Assembly (NCBI GenBank): GCA_964537285.1
Contig: CAZHZT010000005.1
Coordinates: 20,367 to 84,366, forward strand
Length of the DNA stretch: 64,000 nucleotides
Reading direction: 5' to 3'
Source: CAZHZT01 sp964537285
Lineage (GTDB): Bacteria > Bacteroidota > Bacteroidia > Chitinophagales > Saprospiraceae
The notes beneath the pieces are model-generated. The model ran no database searches. It was given only the letters and a program-made list of their open reading frames with translations, and was not told the DNA's origin. The translations under genes were made by a program, and so were the position numbers. Every line of letters begins with the position of its first letter. Position 1 is the first letter of the stretch. Below are positions 29,344 through 40,500 of the stretch, in pieces.

Positions 29344-29985
29344 CTAATCCTGTAAAAAGGGATTGCTTAATTTTTCTTCGCCGATGGTGGTTGCCGGTCC
29401 ATGTCCGGGATAAACCCGCACATCGTCTCCAAGGGGGAATAGTTTCTCCTTAATACTAGCGGTTAAAGTGTCAAAATTGCCGCCCGGTAAATCTGTTCGC
29501 CCAATACTATCTTTAAAAAGTACATCTCCGACAATAGCAAAATTATCCGATTCACAAAAAAATGACAGACTCGCAGGAGAGTGGCCCGGCGTAAGAATAG
29601 CCCTTAGCTGAGTACTCCCAAAAGAAATCACCTCCCCTTCTTCAATAAAACGAGTGGGCTGAGGAGAATTTTCCATCGGAATAGCATACATCATCGCTGT
29701 CTGAGGAGCAAAGTTAAGCACTAAAAGTTCTCCTTCATGCATTTCAAGCCCCAAGTTGTACTTCTCGGAAACAAAAGCATTTCCGAAAATGTGATCGAGA
29801 TGGCAATGCGTATTGATCAGACGAACGGGTTTCAACCCACCTTCTGCAATAAAGCCTGCCAGCTGGGAACGTTCCATATCCGTATAGCAACCAGGGTCAA
29901 ATATCACGCACTCCTTGTTTTCGTCAATTACCAAATAAGTATTTTCCTGAAAAGGATTAAATGTAAAAACTGCAACTTCAGCCAT
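29344..29985 (-). CDS. MBL-fold metallo-hydrolase, glyoxalase II-like
   Basis: A 213-residue cytosolic protein of the usual length. Metal ligands: THCHLDHIFG (His60-x-His62-x-Asp64-His65), LTPGHSPASL, GDVLFKDSIGRTDLPGG and VYPGHGPATTIGEE. This is the YcbL/glyoxalase II-like type, which hydrolyses S-lactoylglutathione-like thioesters or related substrates; the true substrate is not known. It is convergent with the DUF4286 gene and followed upstream by an intergenic repeat region. Confidence 0.9.
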   Translation of the reverse strand: MAEVAVFTFNPFQENTYLVIDENKECVIFDPGCYTDMERSQLAGFIAEGGLKPVRLINTHCHLDHIFGNAFVSEKYNLGLEMHEGELLVLNFAPQTAMMYAIPMENSPQPTRFIEEGEVISFGSTQLRAILTPGHSPASLSFFCESDNFAIVGDVLFKDSIGRTDLPGGNFDTLTASIKEKLFPLGDDVRVYPGHGPATTIGEEKLSNPFLQD

Positions 29986-30318
29986 CTTTTTTCAGTTATT
30001 TACTTACAAAGGTACACAGAAGACGTCTTCTGATTGTCAATCTGAAAAAAAAGATTATTTTAAATATCTGTTTTAGCTTTTTTGATGTTATAAGTATATG
30101 TCTGGAGAGTTTAGACGGTTTAGGTAGTTGAAACAACTTTCTAAACCTCCTAACCTCCTATGAACTTAACCAAGTATCCTATAAATTATCGTTCTTTGAC
30201 AAATTGTGTGGAACTTCAAAATGGTAACCCTTGAATGCCCTTGTGGCTGAAAGGCTTATCATTTTGAAGTTCCATTTTCCACAATTTATGTCAAAGAACT
30301 AAAATTATAACAAATCTC
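29986..30318. other. Intergenic region (333 bp) with two repeat structures
   Basis: Contains a hairpin-forming stretch at about 30105-30160 (GAGAGTTTAGACGGTTTAGG with CTTTCTAAACCTCCTAACC); a looser relative is at 33818-33898. It also contains dyad copy A at 30191-30299, which ends 19 bp before the next gene. Confidence 0.6.
30191..30299 (+). repeat. BoxA-like dyad repeat, copy A
   Basis: Outer arms GTTCTTTGACAAATTGTG and CACAATTTATGTCAAAGAAC; inner arms TGGAACTTCAAAATGG and CATTTTGAAGTTCCA; central part GAATGCCCTTGTGGCTGAAAGG. It lies upstream of the gene at 30319. Confidence 0.85.
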
Positions 30319-33300
30319 ATGTCGATCCGTATATCTATCATTCTTATCTTATCATTCTTTTTTCCCTTCACCGGGATGTTCGGCCAGGGTTCCCAGGTTG
30401 AATTCGGAAAAAACCGAGTCCAGTATCATGATGAATTCGAGACCTGGCTAACCTACGAAAGCCGAAACTTTATTACGTATTGGTATGCGGGCGGTCGAGA
30501 TGTAGCGGAATCGGCTATCCTCATTGCAGAGAAAGATTATAAATATATTGAAAACTTACTTGAACACCGGATCAATGACAAAATTGAGATCATCGTCTAC
30601 AAAGATATTACCGACCTTAAACAAAGTAATATCGGAACCGAAGAGGTTTTTGAAAATACCGGTGGAGTTACTAAAATAGTTGACAATAAAGTATTCATCT
30701 ACTTTGATGGGAACCACCATAACCTTCGCCGCCAAATTAGGGAAGGAATTGCCTCCGTTTACCTGAACACAATGCTCTTCGGATCCAATTTGCAGGAAAT
30801 TGTTCAAAATGCGGTCATGATGAACCTTCCAAACTGGTTCAAAGCAGGATTAGTGGGCTTTGTCGGAGAACCATGGAACACGGAATTGGACAATCAACTA
30901 AGAGATGTGCTGCTTTCTGAGGATTATCAAAACTTTGACTCCTTCGCAGAAGAGAACCCCAAGCTCGCCGGGCATTCAATGTGGAATTATGTGTACCAAA
31001 ACTATGGCAATGCCACCGTTTCAAGCCTACTCTATCTTACCCGCATTAACCGAAGCGTAGAAAGTGGCTTCCTCTACGTATTGGGATCAACAGATCAAGG
31101 CATTATAAAAAGTTGGGAGCAGTACTACACGGATCGATACACTAAAGAAGTAAAAGATAAAGTAGAAATTGACTCTCTGAAAGGAGAAATGCCTGTTAAA
31201 AACCGCCGTAAGCTGCCAATGACACAGGTTAAAATCAGCCCCGACGGTAAAAGAATAGCTTATGTGCTTAATGATATCGGCCGTTACAAAGTATATATCC
31301 AAGACGTAGCCAGCGGGAAAAGAAACGTGATCTACAAAAGTGGTTTTCGCAATCAGTTTCAATCTACTGATTATAATTATCCATTATTGGCGTGGAAACC
31401 CAATAATCAGGAATTGGCCATTATGTATGAAAAGAGAGATATCGTTAAATTAATGGTCATTAACACGGAAAGTGGTAAAGAGGAATTGATGGACATGCCC
31501 GACCAATACCACAGGGTGTATAGCATGGATTTCCTGACAGATAATCGCCTTGTAATGTCCGCAGCAGTAAGAGGCAACTCTGATATTTTTATTTTCAGGC
31601 TTTCTTCCCGTCAAACAGAACGTATCACACGTGACTTCTATGATGACCTTGATGTAGCAGTTGTTGAAATTTCCAATCGTAAAGGTATCGTCTTCGCATC
31701 TAATCGAAGATCAAACATTTTAGCTAATGAAAAACTCGACACCGTCTTGCCTGCCAATAATTTTGATCTTTATTTCTACGACCTTGGAGAAAAGAAAAAA
31801 GAGTTGATCCGATTAACCAATACGCCACTAGCCAATGAACGTCAACCAGTAGCCTTGGACAGTGCCTACTTTGGCTTTACCAGCGACCAGTCGGGTATTT
31901 ATAACCTTTACAGGGGGTTTATTAAAGAGGAGTTTATTTATAATGAAAGAATCATTAATTTAACAGATGGTACCGACATCATTATACACGAAGATTCCGT
32001 TCTTAATAATCTGGACTCGCTCGATATCGACACGACCTTCCTAAGGCCCGTTTACAAATGGAAAGGATATTCTTTCCCAAACAGCAATTACTCAAGGAAT
32101 GTGCAGCTTCAAAATAGCGCCCCCCGTGTTGGTCTGCAGGCTAAAGCGATCCAACACAATGGGAAAAGCAGGGTTTTCATCGAAAAAATCGGAACGCCCC
32201 AAAAGATATCTCCACCGAATTCTTTCTATCAGGAGCAGCGCATAAGTTTAAATGCGCTGATCGAAGAAAATATTGATTCCAGCGCAATTGAAATTATTAA
32301 TCCCGGAATATTGAAAGAAAAGGAAAAAGAAGCTATTGACGTAAAAGATATTCCTCAAGAAAAACAAGACACCGGAAAAATCGATATTGACAATTACCTC
32401 TTCCAAAGTGAATTTGATGACCTTGAAGAAATTTCCGAAATTCATTTTGTTGAAGAAACCGATAAAGATAGTGAGTTGACGTTACAGCGCCTGGAAGAAC
32501 AAATCCTTCGTCCTATAGTTCCGGTTGCAAAGGTCGAAAAATTCCGGCCATCCCGAATAACTCCCTACAGGGTTAAATTTCGAACGGACTTTTTTAACAC
32601 CCAACTGGATAATAGTTTGCTATTTGGTGGATTGGATAGTTATTCTGCCGATCGGCAAGAATACACCTATCAAACACCGGGTATTTTGTTAAAAACCAAC
32701 TTCAAAGATCTTTTCGAAGATCACGAAATTGAAGCGGGCGCCCGAATCCCAACAACCTTCAACGGATCGGAATACTTCTTAGTGTACGAAAATAAACGTA
32801 GACGACTAGATAAAACATTTGCCGTCTATCGCCGCGCCAGAAGGTTTAACGAGGAAAGTCAAAACGGACTTACAGACCCAAGAAGAAGGGAAATCACCTT
32901 GTTAGGGCAGTATGGGGTAAAGTACCCATTCGATATTTTCCGTAGCCTGAGACTGACCTCCACCCTTAGAATGGATCAGATTGTCCAGCTTTCTACTGAC
33001 CGGGCTACCCTGGAAACGCCTACAGTAACCAGCCAACGAGCAGGACTCAGGCTGGAATACGTTTTTGATAATACACTTGATGTTTCCCTGAATATAAAAA
33101 ATGGTACCCGGTATAAATTTTACGTAGAAGCTTTAAAAAGCTTCGCACTCGACCTTGGGGTTAATGCGAGAGCAAGCCTGAATGAAGGATTTACAGGGAT
33201 TGCAGGTTTTGATGCACGCCACTACCAAAAACTTGCCAAGCATTCCGTACTGGCCTTCCGGGCAGCAGGTGCCGCTTCTTTTGGTTCTGAACGCATCCTT

Positions 33301-33810
33301 TTCTTTATGGGTGGGGTGGACAGATGGCTTTTCCCAAGTCAAAACACCGAGAACCTTACCCCTATCCCCGAAGAAGAATATGCCTTCCAGACGCTCGCTG
33401 CCAGCATGAGAGGGTTTAGAACAAACATCCGGAATGGCAGCTCTTTTGTGCTGGGAAATGCCGAAATGAGGGTACCGATCTTCCATTACTTTTCTAAAAG
33501 ACTTAAATCTAATTTCCTTAGAAATTTCCAACTCATTGGATTCTATGATATTGGTACCGCCTGGGAAGGCTTGTCCCCTTACAGCGATGACAACCCGCTG
33601 AATACACGAACGATTGAATCTCCGAACAATGGTAACCCAAGCGTTATTATTGACGTGAACTACTTTAGAGATCCAGTGGTCATGGGATATGGCGCGGGGA
33701 TCCGCACAATGCTTTTCGGTTATTTCCTAAGGGTTGATTACGCTTGGGGAATAGAGACCAGAATAGTACAGGATCCAATCCTTTACCTCTCTATTGGGAC
33801 AGATTTTTAG
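30319..33810 (+). CDS. Outer-membrane fusion protein: peptidase MA-like region, TolB-type beta-propeller and C-terminal beta-barrel
   Basis: 1163 residues; signal peptide at about 1-23 (FTGMFGQ). Region 1 (about 25-270) looks like the MA/M61-type gluzincin scaffold (VEFGKNRVQYHDEFETWLTYESRNFITYWY, then NWFKAGLVGFVGEPWN). The expected HExxH is replaced by RQIREGIASV, so it is probably not a peptidase. Region 2 (about 290-590) has WD40/PD40 blades as in TolB: TQVKISPDGKRIAYVLND, YPLLAWKPNNQELAIMYE and TSDQSGIYNLYRG. Region 3 (about 760-1163) is rich in alternating aromatic strands and ends IETRIVQDPILYLSIGTDF with a terminal Phe, typical of an outer-membrane barrel. This is a known Bacteroidota layout of unknown role, perhaps in envelope assembly. 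Confidence 0.8.
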   Translation: MSIRISIILILSFFFPFTGMFGQGSQVEFGKNRVQYHDEFETWLTYESRNFITYWYAGGRDVAESAILIAEKDYKYIENLLEHRINDKIEIIVYKDITDLKQSNIGTEEVFENTGGVTKIVDNKVFIYFDGNHHNLRRQIREGIASVYLNTMLFGSNLQEIVQNAVMMNLPNWFKAGLVGFVGEPWNTELDNQLRDVLLSEDYQNFDSFAEENPKLAGHSMWNYVYQNYGNATVSSLLYLTRINRSVESGFLYVLGSTDQGIIKSWEQYYTDRYTKEVKDKVEIDSLKGEMPVKNRRKLPMTQVKISPDGKRIAYVLNDIGRYKVYIQDVASGKRNVIYKSGFRNQFQSTDYNYPLLAWKPNNQELAIMYEKRDIVKLMVINTESGKEELMDMPDQYHRVYSMDFLTDNRLVMSAAVRGNSDIFIFRLSSRQTERITRDFYDDLDVAVVEISNRKGIVFASNRRSNILANEKLDTVLPANNFDLYFYDLGEKKKELIRLTNTPLANERQPVALDSAYFGFTSDQSGIYNLYRGFIKEEFIYNERIINLTDGTDIIIHEDSVLNNLDSLDIDTTFLRPVYKWKGYSFPNSNYSRNVQLQNSAPRVGLQAKAIQHNGKSRVFIEKIGTPQKISPPNSFYQEQRISLNALIEENIDSSAIEIINPGILKEKEKEAIDVKDIPQEKQDTGKIDIDNYLFQSEFDDLEEISEIHFVEETDKDSELTLQRLEEQILRPIVPVAKVEKFRPSRITPYRVKFRTDFFNTQLDNSLLFGGLDSYSADRQEYTYQTPGILLKTNFKDLFEDHEIEAGARIPTTFNGSEYFLVYENKRRRLDKTFAVYRRARRFNEESQNGLTDPRRREITLLGQYGVKYPFDIFRSLRLTSTLRMDQIVQLSTDRATLETPTVTSQRAGLRLEYVFDNTLDVSLNIKNGTRYKFYVEALKSFALDLGVNARASLNEGFTGIAGFDARHYQKLAKHSVLAFRAAGAASFGSERILFFMGGVDRWLFPSQNTENLTPIPEEEYAFQTLAASMRGFRTNIRNGSSFVLGNAEMRVPIFHYFSKRLKSNFLRNFQLIGFYDIGTAWEGLSPYSDDNPLNTRTIESPNNGNPSVIIDVNYFRDPVVMGYGAGIRTMLFGYFLRVDYAWGIETRIVQDPILYLSIGTDF

Positions 33811-33947
33811 TCTTGGGCTTAGATAGTTTAGAGGGGTTTGTGATTGTTTTCTTTTCAACTTTCTAAAACTCCTAAATTTGCTAAGGTGCCTAAACCCTAA
33901 AAAAAACTGCTATCTTTACAGGTAAAATGTTAAACTAGTCCGGCAAG

Positions 33948-36900
33948 ATGGCGCAAGAGAAGGATATCCGTAATGTAAGAGATGCTTACCAAAATCAATT
34001 TGAAGAAGAGTTAAAGCGCCTTAATCCCGCCCAGCGCAAAGCCGTTGACCACATCTCAGGCCCTGTCATCGTACTTGCTGGCCCTGGTACAGGCAAGACT
34101 CAAATGCTCGCTGCTCGTATTGGTCGTATTCTGACAGATACGGATACTCAAGCTTTTAACATCTTATGCCTCACTTTTACGGACGCAGGAGTTCATGCAA
34201 TGCGAGACCGGCTACTACAGTTCATAGGTCCTGAAGCACATAGGGTACACATTTACACGTTTCACTCTTTTTGCAATAAAATCATTCAGGAAAACCTGGA
34301 ATATTTTGGCAAAAGGTACCTGGAGCCGCTTTCCGAGCTCGAACGCATCGAAATCCTTCAGGAACTGATCAATGATGTCCCGATAACTCACCCTCTGAAA
34401 AAAGGTAAAAGAAATCCATATTTTTATATTTCAGCCTTGGAAAGCCTTTTCAAAACAATAAAAATGGAGGGCTGGGATATCCTAAATGCCGTTGAAAAGG
34501 TAAAAGAATACGTCTCTTCTCTTGAACAAAGGCCCGAATTTCAATATAAACGCAATTATCGACAGTTCAAAAAAGGAGACCTTAGAGAGGCTAAAGTCAA
34601 GGAAGAGCAGCAAAAGATGACTACCCTTGTAGCTGCCCTAAAACTTTTTCCCGAGTATGAAAAACGCTTGGAAGCCAAGCAACGCTATGACTATGAAGAC
34701 ATGTTGCTTTGGGTACTGAATGCCTTTAATAATCGCCCTATCATGCTGAGGCGATATCAGGAGCAGTATCTTTATTTTTTAATTGATGAATATCAGGACA
34801 CTAATGGGGCTCAGAATGAATTGCTCCTTCAATTGGTTGGTTTTTGGGAAAACCCCAATATATTCATCGTTGGCGATGACGATCAATCCATTTACGAGTT
34901 TCAGGGCGCCCGCCTGAAAAACCTGAGGGATTTGATCGAAAGCTATAAGGATAGTGCGCAAATCTTTACCCTTAACCAAAATTACCGCTCAAGCCAAGCT
35001 GTACTTGACATCTCAGGTCGCCTCATTGATTTCAACAAAAAACGCATTGGGCACTTTTACGATGATATTGATAAAAAACTATTGGCCTCCCTTCCTTCCC
35101 GTCAAGCTTTTGGTCCTGAATCCATTGAAATTGTTGCCTTCCCTGACAAATTACACGAAGAAGGAACCATTGTTGAAAAGCTTAAGTCTTTAATTGCTGA
35201 AAAAGGAAGTCATTTATCGGTCGGCGTTTTATACGCACGACATAAGCAGGCAGAATCTTTAAGCCAGCTCCTGGAAAAAAGCGGCATCCCTTTCTTCACT
35301 AAAAAAAGCCGGGATGTGCTGCTAGAACCGTTGATCCAACAAGTGCTGACTATGATGCGCTACTTTTCTCTGGAGAAAAAAGCACCACTGAGCGGTGAAC
35401 ATTTGCTCGTTGAAATGCTTCATTTTCCTTTTGTCAAAATTCATATGGCTGATTTAGCCACCATCAGCTACTGGCTGAAACAACCGGAAAGAGACCATTC
35501 TTTTAGACAATTGTTATTAAAACCACAACAACTTGTCAAGCTTCCCCTGGAAACCAAGGAAGCCCTGATTCGATTTAGCCACTTCCTTCAAGATGCCATG
35601 CATTCGGCCTCGGCACTAACGCTTCCTTTATTTGTTGAAAAACTGGTCAATAAAAGTGGATTGTTAACCTATGTAGTCGAACATGAGGATAAAGCCTGGT
35701 TGCTGCAAATCCTATACTCTTTCCTGCAGTTTATTGAACTGGAAAAGCAAAAAAAACCAAACCTCAGCCTGGATGGAATCTTGCTCATAATAGATAAAAT
35801 GATCCAAAACAGGCTTCCCGTAAGGACGCAGCAGAACATAGATGAACACACCGGGATTCACCTCCTGAGTGCCCATAGCTCAAAAGGCCTGGAATTCGAC
35901 CATGTTTTTTTGGTTGACTGTACGCAAGATTACTGGGAGCCTTCTTCCACCGGAAGCAGAGGACTCTTCTCGATTCCGGATACCCTGAGCTACTCCGGAG
36001 AAGAAGATGCTATGGAAGCCAGGCGCCGCCTGTTCTATGTATCAGTAACCCGGGCAAAAACGCATCTGAGTATTTATTACTCAAAATACAATGAAAAACA
36101 AAAAATTCGCCAGCGCTCTCGTTTTGTAGACGAACTGATTGAAGGCAGCACAATAAAGGTTGAAGAACAATCACTTAGCCCTGAAAAATACAGAGCATAC
36201 CAATCACTTAGTCTACAGTCTGAACGGCCATTTAGTTTACAACCTACTGATCAGCAGCTTGTAAAAGAACTACTAAAAGGTTTTAGACTAAGTATTTCAA
36301 GCCTGAATACTTACCTGAGATGCCCGCTTAGCTTTTACTACGAGTTCGTGTTAAGTGTACCGGTAGCCACATCGGAAGCAGCTGCTTACGGAACGGCTAT
36401 GCACAATTCCCTTTACGGCTATTTTTCTAAAATGCAACGCAACAAGAGCCGACAGTTCCCTCCTGTGAAAGTACTTACTGATATTTTTACAGACGAACTA
36501 AAAAGAAGAGCTCATGCGTTTAGCCCTGAAAAGTTCAAGTTCCGCATGTCTCAAGGCGTTCAACACTTAAAGGAATTGCATGCGAAGAAGAATAAGCACT
36601 GGCATAATGAAGTTTGGCTGGAATACAATATCCGTAATGTAGAAATAAACAGCGTGCCCGTAAAAGGTGTCATCGATAAAATTGAACTCTACCCAAAGGG
36701 GAAAGCAAGCATTATTGACTATAAAACAGGTTTTCATGCACCTGAAAAAACGAAAAGCCGTTCCGATAGAAACCCTCATGGAGGTCTTTACTGGAGACAA
36801 TTGCTGTTCTACAAAATTCTTTTCGAAGCCTTGCCTAACCACAATCATATTGTCGATGAAGGACGATTATTATTTGTTGACCCCCACCCCCGAAATGGGT

Positions 36901-37100
36901 TTCAGGAAATAAGCTTTCAATTTGAAATGGAAGATATCCAATGGATGCGCGAACTTATACGAACTACGTATTCAGAAATCGTCAAAAGTACTACTTTTAA
37001 ATCTTGTGACGAAAAGGATTGTAAATGGTGTCGCCTCGTTAAAGATCAACTCCCCCCAGATAGTTTAGTTGACGAAGCTTTGATCGAGTTAGATGATTGA
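33948..37100 (+). CDS. UvrD/Rep-family helicase with C-terminal RecB-like Fe-S nuclease domain
   Basis: 1050 residues, cytosolic. Helicase motifs: Q-motif region LNPAQRKAVDH, Walker A AGPGTGKTQ near 44, motif Ia LTFTDAG, Walker B LIDEYQDTN near 282, VGDDDQSIYEFQGA, LNQNYRSS, and motif V-VI LLSAHSSKGLEFDHVFL ... RRLFYVSVTRAK. The C-terminal PD-(D/E)XK domain (about 790-1040) has LNTYLRCPLSFYYE, GVIDKIELYPKGKASIIDYKTG (catalytic D..DYK) and a final C-x4-C-x2-C (CDEKDCKWC). With the Cys of LRCPL this makes the four ligands of an AddB-type [4Fe-4S] staple. It is likely to act in DNA end processing or recombination repair. Confidence 0.92.
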   Translation: MAQEKDIRNVRDAYQNQFEEELKRLNPAQRKAVDHISGPVIVLAGPGTGKTQMLAARIGRILTDTDTQAFNILCLTFTDAGVHAMRDRLLQFIGPEAHRVHIYTFHSFCNKIIQENLEYFGKRYLEPLSELERIEILQELINDVPITHPLKKGKRNPYFYISALESLFKTIKMEGWDILNAVEKVKEYVSSLEQRPEFQYKRNYRQFKKGDLREAKVKEEQQKMTTLVAALKLFPEYEKRLEAKQRYDYEDMLLWVLNAFNNRPIMLRRYQEQYLYFLIDEYQDTNGAQNELLLQLVGFWENPNIFIVGDDDQSIYEFQGARLKNLRDLIESYKDSAQIFTLNQNYRSSQAVLDISGRLIDFNKKRIGHFYDDIDKKLLASLPSRQAFGPESIEIVAFPDKLHEEGTIVEKLKSLIAEKGSHLSVGVLYARHKQAESLSQLLEKSGIPFFTKKSRDVLLEPLIQQVLTMMRYFSLEKKAPLSGEHLLVEMLHFPFVKIHMADLATISYWLKQPERDHSFRQLLLKPQQLVKLPLETKEALIRFSHFLQDAMHSASALTLPLFVEKLVNKSGLLTYVVEHEDKAWLLQILYSFLQFIELEKQKKPNLSLDGILLIIDKMIQNRLPVRTQQNIDEHTGIHLLSAHSSKGLEFDHVFLVDCTQDYWEPSSTGSRGLFSIPDTLSYSGEEDAMEARRRLFYVSVTRAKTHLSIYYSKYNEKQKIRQRSRFVDELIEGSTIKVEEQSLSPEKYRAYQSLSLQSERPFSLQPTDQQLVKELLKGFRLSISSLNTYLRCPLSFYYEFVLSVPVATSEAAAYGTAMHNSLYGYFSKMQRNKSRQFPPVKVLTDIFTDELKRRAHAFSPEKFKFRMSQGVQHLKELHAKKNKHWHNEVWLEYNIRNVEINSVPVKGVIDKIELYPKGKASIIDYKTGFHAPEKTKSRSDRNPHGGLYWRQLLFYKILFEALPNHNHIVDEGRLLFVDPHPRNGFQEISFQFEMEDIQWMRELIRTTYSEIVKSTTFKSCDEKDCKWCRLVKDQLPPDSLVDEALIELDD

Positions 37101-37104
37101 TAGT

Positions 37105-37273
37105 CTATTAGACTTGTTTTGCAGCTGCTTAATGGGCTTGAATTGCCAAATTTTATTTTATACTGCGTTGAAAATACTCGACGTAGCTATGGCTATGCCT
37201 GCGTTTTTCGCCTTGTCTAAAATAAAATTTGGTCAATTACGCTCCATCAGCAGCTACAGAACAAGTCTATTAG
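37105..37273. repeat. 169-bp imperfect inverted repeat
   Basis: The left half (GACTTGTTTTGCAGCTGCTT, then AATTGCCAAATTTTATTTTA and the TGCGTTGAAAA stretch) is mirrored by the right half (TTTTTCGCCTTGTCTAAAAT, AAAATTTGGTCAATT, CAGCAGCTACAGAACAAGTC). It can fold into one long stem with a CGACGTAGCTATGGCTATGC loop region. It lies directly after the helicase gene. Confidence 0.75.
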
Positions 37274-37501
37274 TGAACTTAAGCTACTTTTTTTCAGTTT
37301 AATTACTTAACTTAATTTACGAGTCAACGGAGAACGGTCAACGGAGAACGAAAACCATATTAAGACCAAAGGTCTCAATATGACATAAAAGAGACCATTA
37401 ATACCGTAATTATGGCCGAAGGCCATAACCTTAAACCGTTGACCGTTTCCCGTTCCCCGTTGACCGTAAAACATTTTTGCGGTTTTTATTAAGACTAAAT
37501 C
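37274..37501. other. Second structured intergenic segment before metallophosphoesterase gene
   Basis: GTCAACGGAGAACG occurs twice in tandem at 37323-37350, and an inverted, slightly changed pair (CCGTTGACCGTTTCCCGTTC, CCCGTTGACCGT) lies at 37436-37467. Between them are small hairpins GACCAAAGGTC and ATGGCCGAAGGCCAT. The whole forms a branched cruciform-like structure. Confidence 0.65.
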
Positions 37502-40500
37502 ATGTATAATAATATGCAATTTAATTCCAGTCATTTATTTCTTTTTCTTTTTTTATTTGCACTCTCCTCCTGTGCAAACTATAAACTAAACTATAGCAAA
37601 GAATCAACCAATTGGGCTAGTTCGCGACTGCCAACGTCCGGAGAAGTTGATCATACCGTCTATCTTATTGGTGACTGTGGTAATTATGAAACGCGCACTC
37701 CTGCACTCAATCTATTGAAGGATAAACTGGAAAAATCATCCAAGGAAACAACTGTAATCTTTCTGGGTGACAACATTTATCCCGACGGGATGCCTCCCAA
37801 GGGGGATCAACCGCATCGCAAAGAAGCCGAAGCTAAGTTGATGACGCAACTAAGTACTACCGATAATTTCGAAGGGAATGTCATTTTTGTCCCTGGAAAC
37901 CATGATGCAGAATATGATGCCACAGCCGGAGTGGTAAGACAGGAAAAGTTTGTGGAAGCTTACCTGAATGAAGGCATTGAAGATGAAGACGATTGGGATA
38001 ACTTCTTTCTTCCTGATGGCAATTGTAGTGGCCCCTCCTTAGTTGAACTTACTGATGACCTTGTAGTCATAGTAGTTAATAGTCAGTGGTGGCTGGAAGA
38101 CTGGGAGCGCGACCCTTTGATGAATTACGATTGTGAGGTCAAAGACCGGAACCACTTTGTAGCCCTTTTTGAAGAAATGGTGCGCAAAAACCGGACGAAG
38201 AACGTTATCGTTGCCATGCACCACCCGCTTTACACTTATGGCCCCCACGGAGGTCGCTTCACCCTTCGTCCACATTTTTTCCCTTTAACAGAGTTGAACA
38301 AAAAGCTCTATATTCCATTGCCTGGGCTCGGCACTGCCGCTACATTTGCCCGAGCAACACTGGGTATTCGCCAGGATGTTTCCAATCCTGTTTACCGAGA
38401 TATGAAGAATGCCCTGATCAGTAGCGCTCGAAAAAGTAGCCGGGTCATTTTTGCAGCAGGCCACGAACATAGCCTTCAATACATTGAAAGAGATAGCCAG
38501 TATTTCATTGTAAGTGGAGCAGGTACCAAGCAAACGCAGGTTGGCATGGGAGAAGGTTCCTTGTTTTCATATGCGCATCAGGGATTTTTTCAGCTCGATG
38601 CCATGAAAGATGGTTCGATGTGGATGAAAGTATGGATCCCGGAAGAAGGTATGCCTAATGGAAAAGTTATTTTTCAAAAGAAAATAAAAGAAGCTTTACC
38701 TTTAGCTGAAAATAACTCCAAAAAAGCAGAGAGTGAAACTTATGAGCTCGAACTAAGCTCAATTGATACCACCATAATTAAGAAAAAAGCAAAAAAAGTA
38801 GGCCCGGGGCATGACCTGATTTTCGGAAAACACTACAGGAACCTATACCGCGAAGAATACACTTTCCCCGTCCTCAATCTCAGCCAGTACGAGGGTGGGC
38901 TAGAACCCATAAAAATAGGGGGTGGACGGCAAACCAACTCCCTGCGCCTCGCTGACTCTAAAGGATATGAGTACGCCCTTCGGGCAATGACCAAGGATGC
39001 CTCCCGGTTCATTCCTTATCCGTTCAGTAGATTGACTAGCGCCCGGAGCCTGGTAGAAGACAATTTCCTCTCGGCACACCCTTTTGCAGCTTTGGCTCTG
39101 CCTCCTATGCAGGAAGCTTTAGGGATCTACCATAACGATCCTAAGTTGTTTTTTGTGCCAAAGCAGGCAAGAATGCAGGTTTACAACAAAATCCTGGGTA
39201 ATGAAGTGTTCTTATTAGAAAGACGACCGGAAGAATCAAGCAAGAAAAAATACAATTCCGGGGAATTATATGACAATGCTGAAAAAGTATACAGCACTAT
39301 AGATGTCTTAGAAAAACTGCAAAAAGATCACGATCACAAAATCGACCAGCCTTTAACCTTGCGTTCAAGAATGTTCGATATTTTAATTGGGGATTTTGAC
39401 CGGCATGATGACCAATGGAGGTGGCTTCGATTTAAAAATGAAGACGATGTTAAAATTTATAAACCCGTACCCAAAGATCGCGACCAGGCTTTTAGCCGTT
39501 ACGGGGGAGTCATGCTTGGCCTTGGCTATCTTACATTACCTATGATCCGCCAGTTAAAATCGTTTAAACCCAAAGTAGGCAATTTAAAATGGTTCGTTTA
39601 TAGCGCCCGCCGTTTTGATCGATCATTCCTCAATGAATTGACCTGGGAGGATTGGCAGAAAGAGTTGCGTTTTATTCAGCAAAACCTTGACGATGAAGTC
39701 ATTTTGAAGGGTTTCAAAGAGTGGCCCGCCTTCGCTTTTGAACAAACGGCTCCTGAATTAATGGAAGCGATGAAATTCAAAAGGGACAACCTCAACCAAA
39801 TTGCTCGCAAGCATTACGAGATACTTGCTAAGGAAGTAGACATAGTAGGAACCAATAAAAGAGATCGATTCGAGGTAAATCGCCTTAATGATGACCAGGT
39901 GCAGGTGAAGGTCTTTGCTTTGTCCAAGAAAAAGGGAAAGAAAAAAGAAAAATTGTATGACCGAATTTTCAACCGCCCGGAAACCAAAGAAATTAGACTC
40001 TTTGGCCTGGATGGAGATGACGAGTTCATTGTGGAAGGCGAAGTAAACCAAAGCATTCTCATTCGTGCTATTGGTGGCCGTGGGGAAGACGTCTTCGAAG
40101 ATAAGTCATTCGTAAAAAGAGGAAATAAAAAAACCAAGATCTACGATGATGAATTGGAGGAGAACCAACTTATCCTGGGCAAAGAAGCTAAAGATCTAAC
40201 CTCAACCAACACTTCCTTAAATCAATATAACCGCCGTGATTTTCATTATGAAAATAACCTCCTTGCATTTACCCCCTTAATTGGATACAACCCGGACGAT
40301 CAAGTTTTCCTGGGAGGGCAATTTTCGCTAACAGATTATCTATACAAAAAAGCGCCTTATGGCCAGCAACACTCCCTTTCATCACAATTCGCCTTTGCAA
40401 CCAACGCCTTACAGGCAGCATATAAAGGAGAGTTTGTTCAAGCTTTCGGCAAATGGGACGGATTGGTTGACCTTAGTTATCAGAGTGATCAATTTGTGAT

